Source of the DNA: Pelomonas caseinilytica
Lineage (GTDB): Bacteria > Pseudomonadota > Gammaproteobacteria > Burkholderiales > Burkholderiaceae_C
Reading direction: 5' to 3'
Length of the DNA: 64,000 bases
Assembly (NCBI RefSeq): GCF_021353235.1
Contig: NZ_JAJTWT010000001.1
Span: 124,001-188,000, forward strand
The position numbers were made by a program, and so were the translations under genes. The notes beneath the pieces were generated by a model. The model had not been told where the DNA came from. It saw only the letters and a list, made by a program, of their open reading frames with translations, and searched no databases. Shown piece after piece: positions 9,091 through 17,867 of the stretch. Position 1 is the stretch's first letter. Each line of letters begins with the position of its first letter.

Positions 9091-9135
9091 CGGCATTGCG
9101 GGCCGCGTCCAGCGCGCGAGGCTGGGCCAGGGGCA
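9091..9135 (-). repeat. Deleted copy of the ~145-bp post-stop repeat family
   Basis: Only the two ends of the element remain: the GGCATTGCGGGCC end joined directly to the GCGTCCAGCGCGCGAG-GCTGGGCC end, with about 100 bp missing between them. Like the three full copies (30218-30364, 37312-37457, 61692-61836), it begins a few bases after a stop codon, here that of the MFS gene, and in the same orientation relative to that gene. Confidence 0.7.
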
Positions 9136-9138
9136 CAC

Positions 9139-10302
9139 TCAGAGCTTACGAGCCGGCGCCTGCGCCACCAGCAGCAGCGAGGCCATCAGCCACATCGGCG
9201 CGGCCAGGGCGGTGGCGGCGGCGAGCAGGCCGAAGCCGACGGGCATGGCCATCGTCGCGCCGTTCACGAAGAGCATGCGCAGGCCTAGCGCCTGGCCGTG
9301 GCGCTCCGGCGGCGTCACGCGGTGCAGCATGGCCAGCACCATGGGCTGCACCGAACCCAGGGCCAGGCCCAGCACGGCCGAACCCGCCATCAGGCCGGCT
9401 GTGCCGGGCAGCCAGGCATAGGCCAGGAAGGTCAGCATGGCCACCACCATGGCGGCGCGCAGGGCCTTGACCTCGTGCAGGTCGTCGGCGAAGCGCACGA
9501 TGGCCAGGCGCACGCAGGTCGCCGCGACGGCGAAGCTGCCGAGCACGATGCCGATGCTGGACGCCGACAGCCCGCGCGCATGGCCGACGACGGGCACGAC
9601 GAAGCTGTGCGCGTCCCAGCAGGCCGACATGACGAGGTTGACCAGCATCAGCCGCCGGAAGGCCGGCATGCGAAAGAGCTGCCAGGCCGCCGGCTCGCGG
9701 AAGCTGCGCGTGACGGGCTCGGGCCGGTGGCGCGGCACCTTCAGCGCCAGCGCCCAGGCCAGCAGCGGCAACGCCGTCGCGAAGCCGAAGGCCGCACTCA
9801 TGCCGACGTGGTCGATGAGCAGGCCGGCGATGACCGGGGCCAGGGCGTTGGACAGGGCCGGGCCGAGGGCCATCCAGCTGAACACGCGCTTGAGCTGGCC
9901 GGGCTCTTCGGCCATCAGCCCCGCCTCGCGCTGCATGGCCACGGCCGCCACGGCGATGGCGCCGCCGCACAGCAGGCAGCCGATGGCGATGGCCCACAGC
10001 TGCTGCACGGCCAGGGCCAGCAGCGCACCGGCACCCGCCAGCAGCACCCCCACGCCGACCGGGCGGTGGAAGCCATGCCGGTCGGCCAGCCGGCCGGCCC
10101 ACAGCGACAGCACGATGGGGGCGACGGCGAAGAGGCTGAGCAGCAGCCCGACCGAGGCCTCGCCGTAGCCGCGGTTGAGCACCCACAGGCTGGCCGTGAC
10201 GCGCGTGACGGCCATGCAGGCATGCACGCAGATCAGCGTGGCGATCAGCCACACGAAGGCGTGGCGCAGGTTCTGCTTGGGGGCCGGCGGGCCGTCGCTC
10301 AC
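9139..10302 (-). CDS. Major facilitator superfamily transporter
   Basis: A 387-residue protein with about 12 hydrophobic helices. It has the MFS loop 2-3 motif (AGRLADRHGFHRPVG, about residues 68-82) and a long central hydrophilic loop (about 190-215). Substrate cannot be inferred; the fold is that of drug/metabolite:proton antiporters. It overlaps the rmuC stop by 4 nt, so it is co-translated with rmuC. Confidence 0.87.
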   Translation of the reverse strand: MSDGPPAPKQNLRHAFVWLIATLICVHACMAVTRVTASLWVLNRGYGEASVGLLLSLFAVAPIVLSLWAGRLADRHGFHRPVGVGVLLAGAGALLALAVQQLWAIAIGCLLCGGAIAVAAVAMQREAGLMAEEPGQLKRVFSWMALGPALSNALAPVIAGLLIDHVGMSAAFGFATALPLLAWALALKVPRHRPEPVTRSFREPAAWQLFRMPAFRRLMLVNLVMSACWDAHSFVVPVVGHARGLSASSIGIVLGSFAVAATCVRLAIVRFADDLHEVKALRAAMVVAMLTFLAYAWLPGTAGLMAGSAVLGLALGSVQPMVLAMLHRVTPPERHGQALGLRMLFVNGATMAMPVGFGLLAAATALAAPMWLMASLLLVAQAPARKL

Positions 10303-11678
10303 TCGACGTCCTCGCCCGCGCCCAGCTGCAGCATGCGCTGGGTTGCATCGTCAGGCAGGGCCTCGACGGTCTTGAGCTTGCGCGTCATGGCGCGGGTACG
10401 GACCTCGGCGGCGTCCAGCGTGTTGCCGGCCTCCTCGAGCTTCTTCTTGGCCTTGGCCAGCACGTCGCCGAACTTGCCGAACTCGGTCTTGACGGCGCCC
10501 AGCACCTCCCAGACCTCGGCCGAGCGCTTCTCCAGGGCCAGGGTGCGAAAGCCCATCTGCAGGCTGGTCAGCGTGGCCAGCAGCGTGGTCGGGCCGCAGA
10601 GCATGACCTTGAACTCGCGCTGCAGGCCCTCCACCAGCCCGGGGCGGCGCAGGGCCTCGGCGTACAGGCCCTCGGTGGGCACGAAGAGGATGCCGAAGTC
10701 GGTGGTGTGGGGCGGCGCGATGTACTTCTCGCGCAGGGTGCGCGCCTCGATGCGCAGCCGCGCCTCGATGGCCTTGCCCGAGGCCTCGGCCGCGGGCGCA
10801 TCGGCGCGCTCCTGGGCGTCGAGCAGGCGCTCATAGTCCTCGCGGGGGAACTTGGCATCGATGGGCAGCCACAGCGGCTTGCCGTCGTCACGCTGGCCCG
10901 GCAGGGAGATGGCGTACTCCACCCGCTCGTTGGAGCCCGGCAGCGTGGCGACGTTGCAGGCGTACTGCTCGGGCGTGAACACCTGCTCCAGCAGGCCGGC
11001 CAGCTGCACCTCGCCGAAGACGCCGCGCGTCTTGACGTTGGTGAGCACGCGGTTGAGGGAGCCGACGTCGCGGGCGAGGTTCTGCATCTCGCCCAGGCCC
11101 TTGTGCACCTGCTCCAGCCGCTCGGCCACCTGCTTGAAGCTCTCGCCCAGCCGCTGCTCCAGCGTGGCGTGCAGCTTCTCGTCGACGGTGGCGCGCATCT
11201 GCTCGAGCTTCTTCTCGTTGTCCTGCTGGATGCTGGTCAGGCGCTGTTCGACGGTCTGGCGCATCTCGGCCAGGCGCTGCTCGTGGCTGGCCGACATGGC
11301 CTGCAGCTGCTGGCGCATGGACTCTGTCAGGCGCTGCAGGCCCTCGGCCTGGGCCTGCGCGTTGCGCAGCGCGGCGGCGTCCTGGGCCTCGCGGGCGGCC
11401 AGGGCCTGCTGGGCGAGGGACTGGTTGCTGCCCTGCAGTCCCTGCGTCAGCACCTGCTGGAACTGGGCCAGGCCCTGCACCAGTTCCTGGCGGGTGGAGC
11501 TGGCGCTGCGGCCCAACTCGTCGCGCAGTTCGCGCTCCAGCCGCTCGTTGCCCTGCTGCAGCGGCAGGAAGAGTTCGGGCGGCAGCACCGCCTGGGTTTT
11601 CTGCCGCGCCCAGATGAGGGCCAGCAGGACGAGGATGAGGGCCAGCAGGGCCAGCAGCAGGAGGTCGAACAGGGTCAT
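10299..11678 (-). CDS. rmuC: DNA recombination protein RmuC homologue
   Basis: A 459-residue protein. It has an N-terminal membrane anchor (residues 3-24), then a long coiled coil (about 40-215, rich in Q, E and R heptads), then the RmuC nuclease-like core (GVFGEVQLAGLLEQVF...NVATLPGSNERVEYAI...PIDAKFPREDYERLL). It also has TTDFGILFVPTEGLYAEAL and the terminal ALEKRSAEVWEVLGAVKTEFGKF helix, all hallmarks of RmuC. The family limits inversions at short repeats and is thought to be a nuclease. It heads a two-gene unit with the MFS transporter. Confidence 0.94.
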   Translation of the reverse strand: MTLFDLLLLALLALILVLLALIWARQKTQAVLPPELFLPLQQGNERLERELRDELGRSASSTRQELVQGLAQFQQVLTQGLQGSNQSLAQQALAAREAQDAAALRNAQAQAEGLQRLTESMRQQLQAMSASHEQRLAEMRQTVEQRLTSIQQDNEKKLEQMRATVDEKLHATLEQRLGESFKQVAERLEQVHKGLGEMQNLARDVGSLNRVLTNVKTRGVFGEVQLAGLLEQVFTPEQYACNVATLPGSNERVEYAISLPGQRDDGKPLWLPIDAKFPREDYERLLDAQERADAPAAEASGKAIEARLRIEARTLREKYIAPPHTTDFGILFVPTEGLYAEALRRPGLVEGLQREFKVMLCGPTTLLATLTSLQMGFRTLALEKRSAEVWEVLGAVKTEFGKFGDVLAKAKKKLEEAGNTLDAAEVRTRAMTRKLKTVEALPDDATQRMLQLGAGEDVE

Positions 11679-11708
11679 GCCGGAGATTGTCCCGCGCGGG
11701 GCAATGGC

Positions 11709-12524
11709 CTAGGGCGCCACCAGAGACTTCACGGCCTTGGGTAGCTCGGCCTCGATGAGGGCTTCGAGGGCCTTCACGCGCTGCTCGGCCGTCGTCGCCG
11801 CCCAGGGGTTGGCCGCGGCCTCGGGCGTCACCGGCAGGCGGCCGGCGACGGCCAGGGACTGCTCGCGCTTGAGCCTGAGGTCGGCCAGGTCCACCAGCGC
11901 CACGCGGATGGACACGAAGGGCGCGAGCACCGGCAGCCCGGGTTGGCCGTCGAAGCCGATCTGCCCCGCGGGGCGCTGGTCCAGCACGAAGCCGGGGCCT
12001 TCCAGGCTGGCGAGGATGCGCGCCGGCAGGGCCGCGGCGAGCGCCGCCTCCTGCCGGCTGCGCGTGACCAGCAACAGCCGCGCCGCGCCGCTCTGGCGCA
12101 CGGCCTCGCCGAGCTTGCCGGGCAGGCTGAGCTTGCCGTCGACGAAGAGGTTGGCAGGGTCGCCGAAGAGGCTGCGCGTCGACGAGGTGTAGAGCTTGAT
12201 CTCGCGTCCAGTGCCGGAGGCGGTGACCGCGGCGTTCAGGGCCTGCAGCACGGCGTTGTCCAGGCCGCCGGCGGGAGAAGCCGTCCACTCGCCCGACTGG
12301 GCCGTGTCGCCGCGCGCCGGGGTCAGGTTGATGAGCTGCACGCTGTCGCCCAACACCGACAGCGCGGCGAACTTCTTCGGATCACGCGCCGTCTTGTCTT
12401 CGACCACCGGTTCGGGATCGGGCTGCACTTGCGGTGGCTTGGGGCGCTTCGGCCCCGACTGGGCCGCGGCGAGCGCGGGGAGCAGGCACAACACGGAAAG
12501 GAGGGTGAGCAGGCGGCGTTTCAT
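11709..12524 (-). CDS. Exported protein of unknown function
   Basis: A 271-residue protein with a signal peptide (MKRRLLTLLSVLCLLPALAAA, cleavage near residue 21). A proline-rich linker follows (GPKRPKPPQVQPDPEP), then a mixed alpha/beta domain (FAALSVLGDSVQLI...RLLLVTRSRQEAALA). The sequence suggests a periplasmic protein; I do not recognise the family. Its start overlaps the upstream dehydrogenase stop by 4 nt, so it belongs to the run of minus-strand genes 11.7-15.9 kb. Confidence 0.78.
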   Translation of the reverse strand: MKRRLLTLLSVLCLLPALAAAQSGPKRPKPPQVQPDPEPVVEDKTARDPKKFAALSVLGDSVQLINLTPARGDTAQSGEWTASPAGGLDNAVLQALNAAVTASGTGREIKLYTSSTRSLFGDPANLFVDGKLSLPGKLGEAVRQSGAARLLLVTRSRQEAALAAALPARILASLEGPGFVLDQRPAGQIGFDGQPGLPVLAPFVSIRVALVDLADLRLKREQSLAVAGRLPVTPEAAANPWAATTAEQRVKALEALIEAELPKAVKSLVAP

Positions 12525-13510
12525 GCGGACAGGACTTGGGGGTTCAACGGCGTCGGCGGCACGGCGCCGGTCAGGGCGGCGACGAGGTTGTCGGCCGCGA
12601 GCAGGGCCATGGCCTGCCGCGTGGGCAGCGTGGCGCTGGCGATGTGGGGCGTGAGCACGACGTTGGACAGGGTGAGCAGCGCCGGGTTGACGCGCGGCTC
12701 GCCCTCGAAAACGTCCAGGCCCGCCGCGGCGATGAGGCGCTTGCGCAGGGCCGCGGCCAGGGCGTCCTCGTCGACGATGCCGCCGCGGGCGATGTTGACG
12801 AGGGTGGCCGTGGGCTTCATCAGCGCGATCTCGGCCGCGCCGATGCAGTGGTGGGCCTCGGCCGAATAGGGCAGCACGAGGACGAGGTGGTCGGCCTGGC
12901 GCAGCAGCTCGTCCTTGGCCAGGTAGCGGGCGCCGAGTTCCGCCTCGGTGTCGGCCGCCAGCCGCGAGCGGTTGTGATAGACGACCTGCATGCCGAAGCC
13001 GAAGCGCCCGCGCCGGGCGATGGCCTGGCCGATGCGGCCCATGCCCAGGATGCCAAGGGTCGTGCCGTGCACCTCGGCGCCGGCGAGGAAGTCCCAGGCC
13101 CAGCTCTTCCAGCCGCCGTCGCGCAGCAGCCGCTCGCCCTCGCTCATGCGCCGGGCCGTGGCCATCAGCAGGGCGAAGCCGAAGTCGGCCGTGGTCTCGG
13201 TCAGCACGTCCGGCGTGTTGGTGACCAGCACGCCGCGCGCGGTGCAGGCGGCCAGGTCGATGTGGTTGTAGCCGACGCTCATCGTGCAGACGGCGCGCAG
13301 GTCCGGGCAGGCGTCGAGCAGCTCGGCGGTGATGCGCTCGGTGCCGGTGATGTAGGCGCCGGCCTTGCCCTGCAGCCGCGCACGCAGCTCGTCGGGCGGC
13401 AGGACGCGGTCGTCCGGCACGGCGTCGATCTCGAAATGAGCCGCCAGCCGCTCGATCACGGCGGCAGGCGCCCGCCGGGCCACCAGCACCTTCTTCTTCA
13501 ACGCATCCAT
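12521..13510 (-). CDS. D-2-hydroxyacid dehydrogenase (glyoxylate/hydroxypyruvate reductase-like)
   Basis: A 329-residue NAD(P)-dependent dehydrogenase. The Rossmann motif GMGRIGQAIARRGRFGFGM is near residues 152-170. The catalytic Arg lies in NIARGGIVDE, the Glu in DVFEGEP and the His in TPHIASAT. VGYNHIDL and NTPDVLTETTADF match the glyoxylate reductase/2-ketogluconate reductase branch. It would reduce glyoxylate, hydroxypyruvate or a related 2-oxo acid. Start MDALKKK is chosen over a 16-residue longer frame. It begins 13 bp inside the end of the antiporter remnant. Confidence 0.88.
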   Translation of the reverse strand: MDALKKKVLVARRAPAAVIERLAAHFEIDAVPDDRVLPPDELRARLQGKAGAYITGTERITAELLDACPDLRAVCTMSVGYNHIDLAACTARGVLVTNTPDVLTETTADFGFALLMATARRMSEGERLLRDGGWKSWAWDFLAGAEVHGTTLGILGMGRIGQAIARRGRFGFGMQVVYHNRSRLAADTEAELGARYLAKDELLRQADHLVLVLPYSAEAHHCIGAAEIALMKPTATLVNIARGGIVDEDALAAALRKRLIAAAGLDVFEGEPRVNPALLTLSNVVLTPHIASATLPTRQAMALLAADNLVAALTGAVPPTPLNPQVLSA

Positions 13511-13851
13511 ATCCACGCCATCACGAAAAGCAGGGGCAGCAGCACGGCGCCCGACCACGGCACATGGCCGCCGAAGCTCGGCATCCTGAGCCCGCGCTCC
13601 TCGGCAATGGCCTTGACCATGAAATTGGGCGCGTTGCCGATGTAGGTCATGGCGCCCATGAAGACGGCCCTGCCCGAAATGGCCGCCAGCACGGCGGCGC
13701 CCTCGCCCATCAGCCGCTGGGCGTCGCCGCCCGCGAGGTTGAAGAAGGCGAGGTAGGTGGGCGCGTTGTCGAGCACCGAGGACAGGCCGCCGAGCAGGCC
13801 CGCGAAGGGCGGGACCCAGGCGAGGCCGAGGTCGGAACCGGCCAAGGCCAT
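13498..13851 (-). pseudogene. C-terminal fragment of a NhaD-like sodium:proton antiporter
   Basis: The frame of 117 residues reads as the last quarter of a polytopic Na+/H+ antiporter: GGLSSVLDNAPTYLAFFNLAGGD, AISGRAVFMGAMTYIGNAPNFMVKAIAEERGLRMPSF, then a closing hydrophobic helix. Full-length members are about 450-480 residues, so the transport core is missing. The fragment starts at an ATG that overlaps the nitroreductase stop by one base (TGATG), so it would still be translated by coupling. It is either a deletion remnant in a busy operon or a retained small membrane protein. Confidence 0.72.
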
Positions 13852-14560
13852 CAGTCCTCCAGGAAGCGAGCGAACTCGCTCACCGGCGCGCGCTCGGTGA
13901 CGAGGCTGTTCTCCACCGCGGCCGGGTCGGCCCAGCCGAGCGACATGCCGCAGACCAGCATCTGCTCCTCGCCCAGCTGCAGCTCCTCGGCGATGAGGCG
14001 GTGGAACTGCGTGAAGGCCGCCTGCGGGCAGGTGTGCAGGCCCCGGGCGCGGGCGGCGACCATGATGTTCTGCAGGAACATGCCGTAGTCCAGCCACGAG
14101 CCCTGCTGCATCACGCGGTCGATGGTGAAGATGAGGCCGACCGGCGCGTCGAAGAAGATGAAGTTGCGGCCATGCTGGTGCTGCATGCGGGCCTTGTCGG
14201 TCTTGGCGATGCCGAGCAGGCCGTACAGGTCCCAGCCAACCTTGCGGCGACGGTCGATGTAGGGGCTGCGCCACTCGGTGGGGTAGTAGGCGTACTCCTC
14301 CCGGTGGGCGGCGTTCTGCTCGGGATCCAGGTAGGCGGCCTGCACGCGGCTGGACAGCCGCTTGAGCGCCGCGCCCGTGAGCACGTGCACCTGCCAGGGC
14401 TGGGTGTTGGTGCCCGAGGGGGCCCAGGAGGCGACCTCGAGGATGTCCTCCAACGTCTGGCGCGGCACGGGCGTGGGCAGGAAGGCGCGCAGCGAATGCC
14501 GGCTCTTGATGGCGGCGTCGACCGCGGCGGTCTGCTCGGGCGTCGGGGTGTCGAATCGGC

Positions 14561-14564
<4 letters not shown>
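13851..14564 (-). CDS. Nitroreductase-family FMN oxidoreductase
   Basis: A 237-residue protein of the nitroreductase fold. [14 protein letters not shown] near residue 18 holds the FMN-binding RxSxR-type start of the family, [20 protein letters not shown] is the classical flavin-phosphate loop, and LHTCPQAAF and [10 protein letters not shown] are the C-terminal FMN contacts. It would reduce nitro compounds or quinones with NAD(P)H. The start at MSRFDTP overlaps the upstream thioesterase stop by 4 nt, and its own stop overlaps the antiporter-remnant start. Confidence 0.9.
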
Positions 14565-15004
<440 letters not shown>

Positions 15005-15017
15005 CCGGCACATTCTT

Positions 15018-15947
15018 TCACGCGGCCCGGCCCGGCCATGTCGCCCAGGCTTCAGCGGCGAGGTTCAGCGTGTTGACCTGGACGGCAACCGTCGTGGCCA
15101 GGTCGTGCCCGTAGCCGCCGGCCATGCTCAGCGCCACCGGGATGCGGCGCTCGCGCAGCGCGGCCAGCACGCGGCGGTCGCGCTCCGCCAGCCCCGCCTG
15201 CGACAGCTTGAGCCGGCCGAGGCGGTCGCCCTCGTGGGGGTCGGCTCCGGCCAGATAGAAGGCCAGGCCCGGCTCGAAGCGGCGCCAGATCTGCGCCAGC
15301 GCGAGGTCGAGGGCGGCGAGGTAATCGGCGTCGCCGCAGCCGTCGGGCAGGTCCACGTCCAGGTCGCTCGGCTCCTTGCGGAAGGGGAAGTTGCGGGCAC
15401 CGTGCATGGAGAAGGTGAAGACGGTGTCGTCGTCGCGGAAGATGGCCGCCGTGCCGTTGCCCTGGTGCACGTCGAGGTCGATGACCACGACCTTGAGCAG
15501 GCTGCGGTGGCGCCGGCCCCATTCGGCCTGCATCAGGCGCGCGGCGACGGCCACGTCGTTGAAGACGCAGTAGCCCGAGCCCTTGTCGGCATAGGCGTGG
15601 TGGGTGCCGCCGGCCATGTTGGCCGCCACGCCCTCCTCCAGCGCCGCCCGCGCCGCGGCGATGCTGGCTCCGACAGAGCGCCGCGAGCGCTCCGCCATGG
15701 AGGGGCTCCACGGGAAGCCGATCTCGCGCTGCTGGGCTGCGCTCAGCCGGCCCAGCAGCACCGCGTCGACGTAGTCCGGCGTGTGCGCCAGGGCCAGTTC
15801 ACCCTCGGTGGCGGCCGGCGCCGGGCGCATGCGCAGCCGGCCCGGCTCGCGCTCGAAATGCTCGCGCAGCAGCCGGTACTTGGACTGCGGGAAGCGATGG
15901 CCCGGCGGGAGGGCCAGGCTGTGGGCGTCGGAATGGAAGGCGAGCAT
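15018..15947 (-). CDS. Histone deacetylase-family (acetoin-utilisation/acetylpolyamine-type) hydrolase
   Basis: A 309-residue zinc hydrolase. The charge-relay and metal motifs are visible in order: [28 protein letters not shown] with the His-His pair, [18 protein letters not shown] with the Asp-x-His zinc ligands, [30 protein letters not shown], and SMAGGYG. Bacterial members deacetylate small acetylated amines or lysines; the substrate here is unknown. It is the first gene of the nitroreductase/thioesterase run and is divergent from the phasin gene. Confidence 0.9.
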   Translation of the reverse strand: MLAFHSDAHSLALPPGHRFPQSKYRLLREHFEREPGRLRMRPAPAATEGELALAHTPDYVDAVLLGRLSAAQQREIGFPWSPSMAERSRRSVGASIAAARAALEEGVAANMAGGTHHAYADKGSGYCVFNDVAVAARLMQAEWGRRHRSLLKVVVIDLDVHQGNGTAAIFRDDDTVFTFSMHGARNFPFRKEPSDLDVDLPDGCGDADYLAALDLALAQIWRRFEPGLAFYLAGADPHEGDRLGRLKLSQAGLAERDRRVLAALRERRIPVALSMAGGYGHDLATTVAVQVNTLNLAAEAWATWPGRAA

Positions 15948-15997
15948 CGGGCCGGCAACGATAGCGGGACCGGCTTGACTCCGCGGCCTCCCCTAAT

Positions 15998-16013
15998 TTG
16001 TTGCAGTGCACAA
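15998..16013 (+). promoter_or_regulatory. Candidate PhaR operator, upstream copy
   Basis: TTGTTGCAGTGCACAA is an imperfect palindrome of the TGCA-rich type bound by the PHB-responsive repressor PhaR. It lies just before the -35 box of the phasin promoter. A near copy lies downstream of the -10 box. Confidence 0.5.
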
Positions 16014-16021
16014 AAAAGTGC

Positions 16022-16049
16022 TTGCAATCTGCCGGACGTCCCCTATCAT
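16022..16049 (+). promoter_or_regulatory. Phasin promoter (-35 TTGCAA, -10 TATCAT)
   Basis: TTGCAA and TATCAT are separated by 16 nt, about 70 nt before the phasin start codon. The promoter is bracketed by two TGTTGCAGTGCA-type palindromes. Confidence 0.6.
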
Positions 16050-16058
16050 TCAGGTCAT

Positions 16059-16074
16059 GTTGCAGTGCAGCAAA
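16059..16074 (+). promoter_or_regulatory. Candidate PhaR operator, downstream copy
   Basis: TGTTGCAGTGCAGCAA repeats the upstream palindrome and would cover the transcription start (predicted near 16056), a position expected to block initiation. Confidence 0.5.
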
Positions 16075-16117
16075 ACAGCACGGCAATCGGTCCCCCCCCT
16101 GAAATCGGAGTTCCACC

Positions 16118-16675
16118 ATGCTGACCGCTGAACAAGTCCTGGCCGCCCACAAGGCCAACGTCGAAACCCTCTTCGGCCTGACCAACAAGGCTTTCGAAGG
16201 CGTCGAGAAGCTCGTCGAGCTGAACCTGCAAGTCGCCAAGACGGCGCTGAGCGAAGCCGCCGACACCACGGCTGCCGCCCTGTCCGTCAAGGACGCGCAG
16301 GAGCTGCTGTCCCTGCAGGCCGCCCTGCTGCAACCCACCGCAGAGAAGGCCGCTTCCTACAGCCGCCACCTCTACGACATCGCCTCCAGCACCGGCTCCG
16401 AAGTCGTGCGCGTTGCCGAAGGCCAGTTCGCCGAAGCCCAGCGCACGCTGAGCAGCCTGGTGGACAGCGCCGCCAAGAACGCCCCGGCCGGCACCGAGAA
16501 CGCCGTCGCCCTGGTGAAGTCCGCCGTCGCCGCGGCCAACAACGCCTTCGAGTCGGTCCAGAAGGCCACCAAGCAGGCCGTCGAGGTCGCCGAAGCCAAC
16601 TTCCAGGCCGCCACCTCGCAAGCCGTCAAGGCGACCCAGACGGCCACCCGCGGCGCCAAGCGCGCGGCCGCCTGA
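16118..16675 (+). CDS. phaP: Phasin (polyhydroxyalkanoate granule-associated protein)
   Basis: A 185-residue, alanine-rich, all-helical protein of the phasin_2 family. The start [36 protein letters not shown] is typical of betaproteobacterial PhaP, followed by amphipathic repeats and a basic AKR-rich tail. Phasins coat the surface of PHB granules and limit their size. The gene is monocistronic: its own promoter with two PhaR-like sites lies upstream and a strong terminator follows. Expression should rise when PHB titrates the repressor. Confidence 0.94.
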   Translation: MLTAEQVLAAHKANVETLFGLTNKAFEGVEKLVELNLQVAKTALSEAADTTAAALSVKDAQELLSLQAALLQPTAEKAASYSRHLYDIASSTGSEVVRVAEGQFAEAQRTLSSLVDSAAKNAPAGTENAVALVKSAVAAANNAFESVQKATKQAVEVAEANFQAATSQAVKATQTATRGAKRAAA

Positions 16676-16695
16676 TCGAGCCTCAATCCTGAAAG

Positions 16696-16724
16696 GCCCG
16701 GTGCACCCGCACCGGGCTTTTTTT
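16696..16724 (+). terminator. Rho-independent terminator of phaP
   Basis: GCCCGGTGC and GCACCGGGC pair over 9 bp around an ACCC loop, followed immediately by seven T residues. Confidence 0.93.
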
Positions 16725-16841
16725 CGTCAGCCCGCCATCGAGCAGCGAACGCCAATTTCCAGCTGACTCAATTGCGGCGGCTGTCAGGACCGCAGGTCCT
16801 GGACCTCAGGCATGTCTTCGCAGCTGGCGCAGCGGTGGGCA

Positions 16842-17864
16842 TCACCTCTGGCGCTGCACGATCAGCACGACGCTGCGGTTCTGCGCGGAATCGACGTTGG
16901 CAGCGGTGATCACCGGCAAGTCATCCAGGCCCAGTGCTGCCACGAAGATGCGGTTGGTGGCGATGCCGCCGCTTTTCGCCAGTTCACGTGCCACCGCCTC
17001 ACTGCGTTCCTTGGCCAGCTTTGCATTCCTCCGCGAGGTGCCGCGCGTATCCGTGTTCGCGCGGACCAGCACCACGGAGTCCGGCCACGTCTGGAGCTGG
17101 AGGCGAGCCCCTGAGAGGACCTTGCGCGCCGCTTCGTCCAGGTCGGATTTGTCTGAGGCAAACAGCATGGGGCCGAAACTGATCTGTCCTGCTTCAAGGG
17201 GCGGCTTCGTGGCCCCTTCGTAGACGATGACCGGGGGCTTCTCCTCGGCGCCGGCCTTGGGCGGGTTGGCCGCCCATGCGAAGGTGAGGATGGCAGCGAG
17301 CACCACCATGCCCGCAAGCACGGTCCGATTGAGCGCCTTCGACACCAGTTGCTGGAGCGTGACGAACGCTGCCCAGACGTTCAGCCCCTCGAGCATTGCC
17401 AGGTTCTTTTCGTAGCGTTCCTTGTGCTCCGGGCGAGGGTGCCCCGCGACCGGGTCCCAGTCCTGGCCAATCTGCTCGACAAGCGCATCGACGCTAGGAA
17501 GCCCGTCTGGCAGGCGCCTGGTTCGCTCATCGGCGAACACGCGTCTGAGGTCGGCGATGGCCCTACGGCGTCGCGGCTCCTTGATGCCGTCCAGATCGAG
17601 CGAGTCCAGCAGGTCCTCGAAACCCACCAACATGGGTTCGAGCGTCTTCAGCAGTCGCCAGAAGATCAGGCACAACAAACAGAAGGCCAGGCCGATCGAA
17701 AACAGTGCCACCCCAAGACGCCAGTCCACCGGCAGGCTGCCCAGTCCCGAGAACGGAGTCCCGGCAAGCAGGAGGCTGGCCACACCTGCCAGTGCCGACA
17801 GCACGAGTTTGACGTTGTCCCTCAGCGCGGTCTTCGCGGTCGCGTAGATGTCGGGAGCGTCCAT
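16842..17864 (-). CDS. Membrane protein with C-terminal OmpA-like domain
   Basis: A 340-residue protein. Two hydrophobic helices lie near residues 17-35 and 48-70. A cytoplasmic-looking charged middle (about 75-175) precedes a third helix near 185-205 (LAGMVVLAAILTFAWAA). The C-terminal 120 residues resemble an OmpA/MotB peptidoglycan-binding domain: FGPMLFASDKSDLDEAARKVL, VLVRANTDTRGTSRRNAKLAKERSEAVARELAKSGG, and ALGLDDLP. This layout resembles an inner-membrane anchor reaching the cell wall. It follows the 17868-18524 gene by 3 nt; the pair forms an operon. The partner and role are unknown. Confidence 0.78.
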   Translation of the reverse strand: MDAPDIYATAKTALRDNVKLVLSALAGVASLLLAGTPFSGLGSLPVDWRLGVALFSIGLAFCLLCLIFWRLLKTLEPMLVGFEDLLDSLDLDGIKEPRRRRAIADLRRVFADERTRRLPDGLPSVDALVEQIGQDWDPVAGHPRPEHKERYEKNLAMLEGLNVWAAFVTLQQLVSKALNRTVLAGMVVLAAILTFAWAANPPKAGAEEKPPVIVYEGATKPPLEAGQISFGPMLFASDKSDLDEAARKVLSGARLQLQTWPDSVVLVRANTDTRGTSRRNAKLAKERSEAVARELAKSGGIATNRIFVAALGLDDLPVITAANVDSAQNRSVVLIVQRQR

Positions 17865-17867
17865 GGT

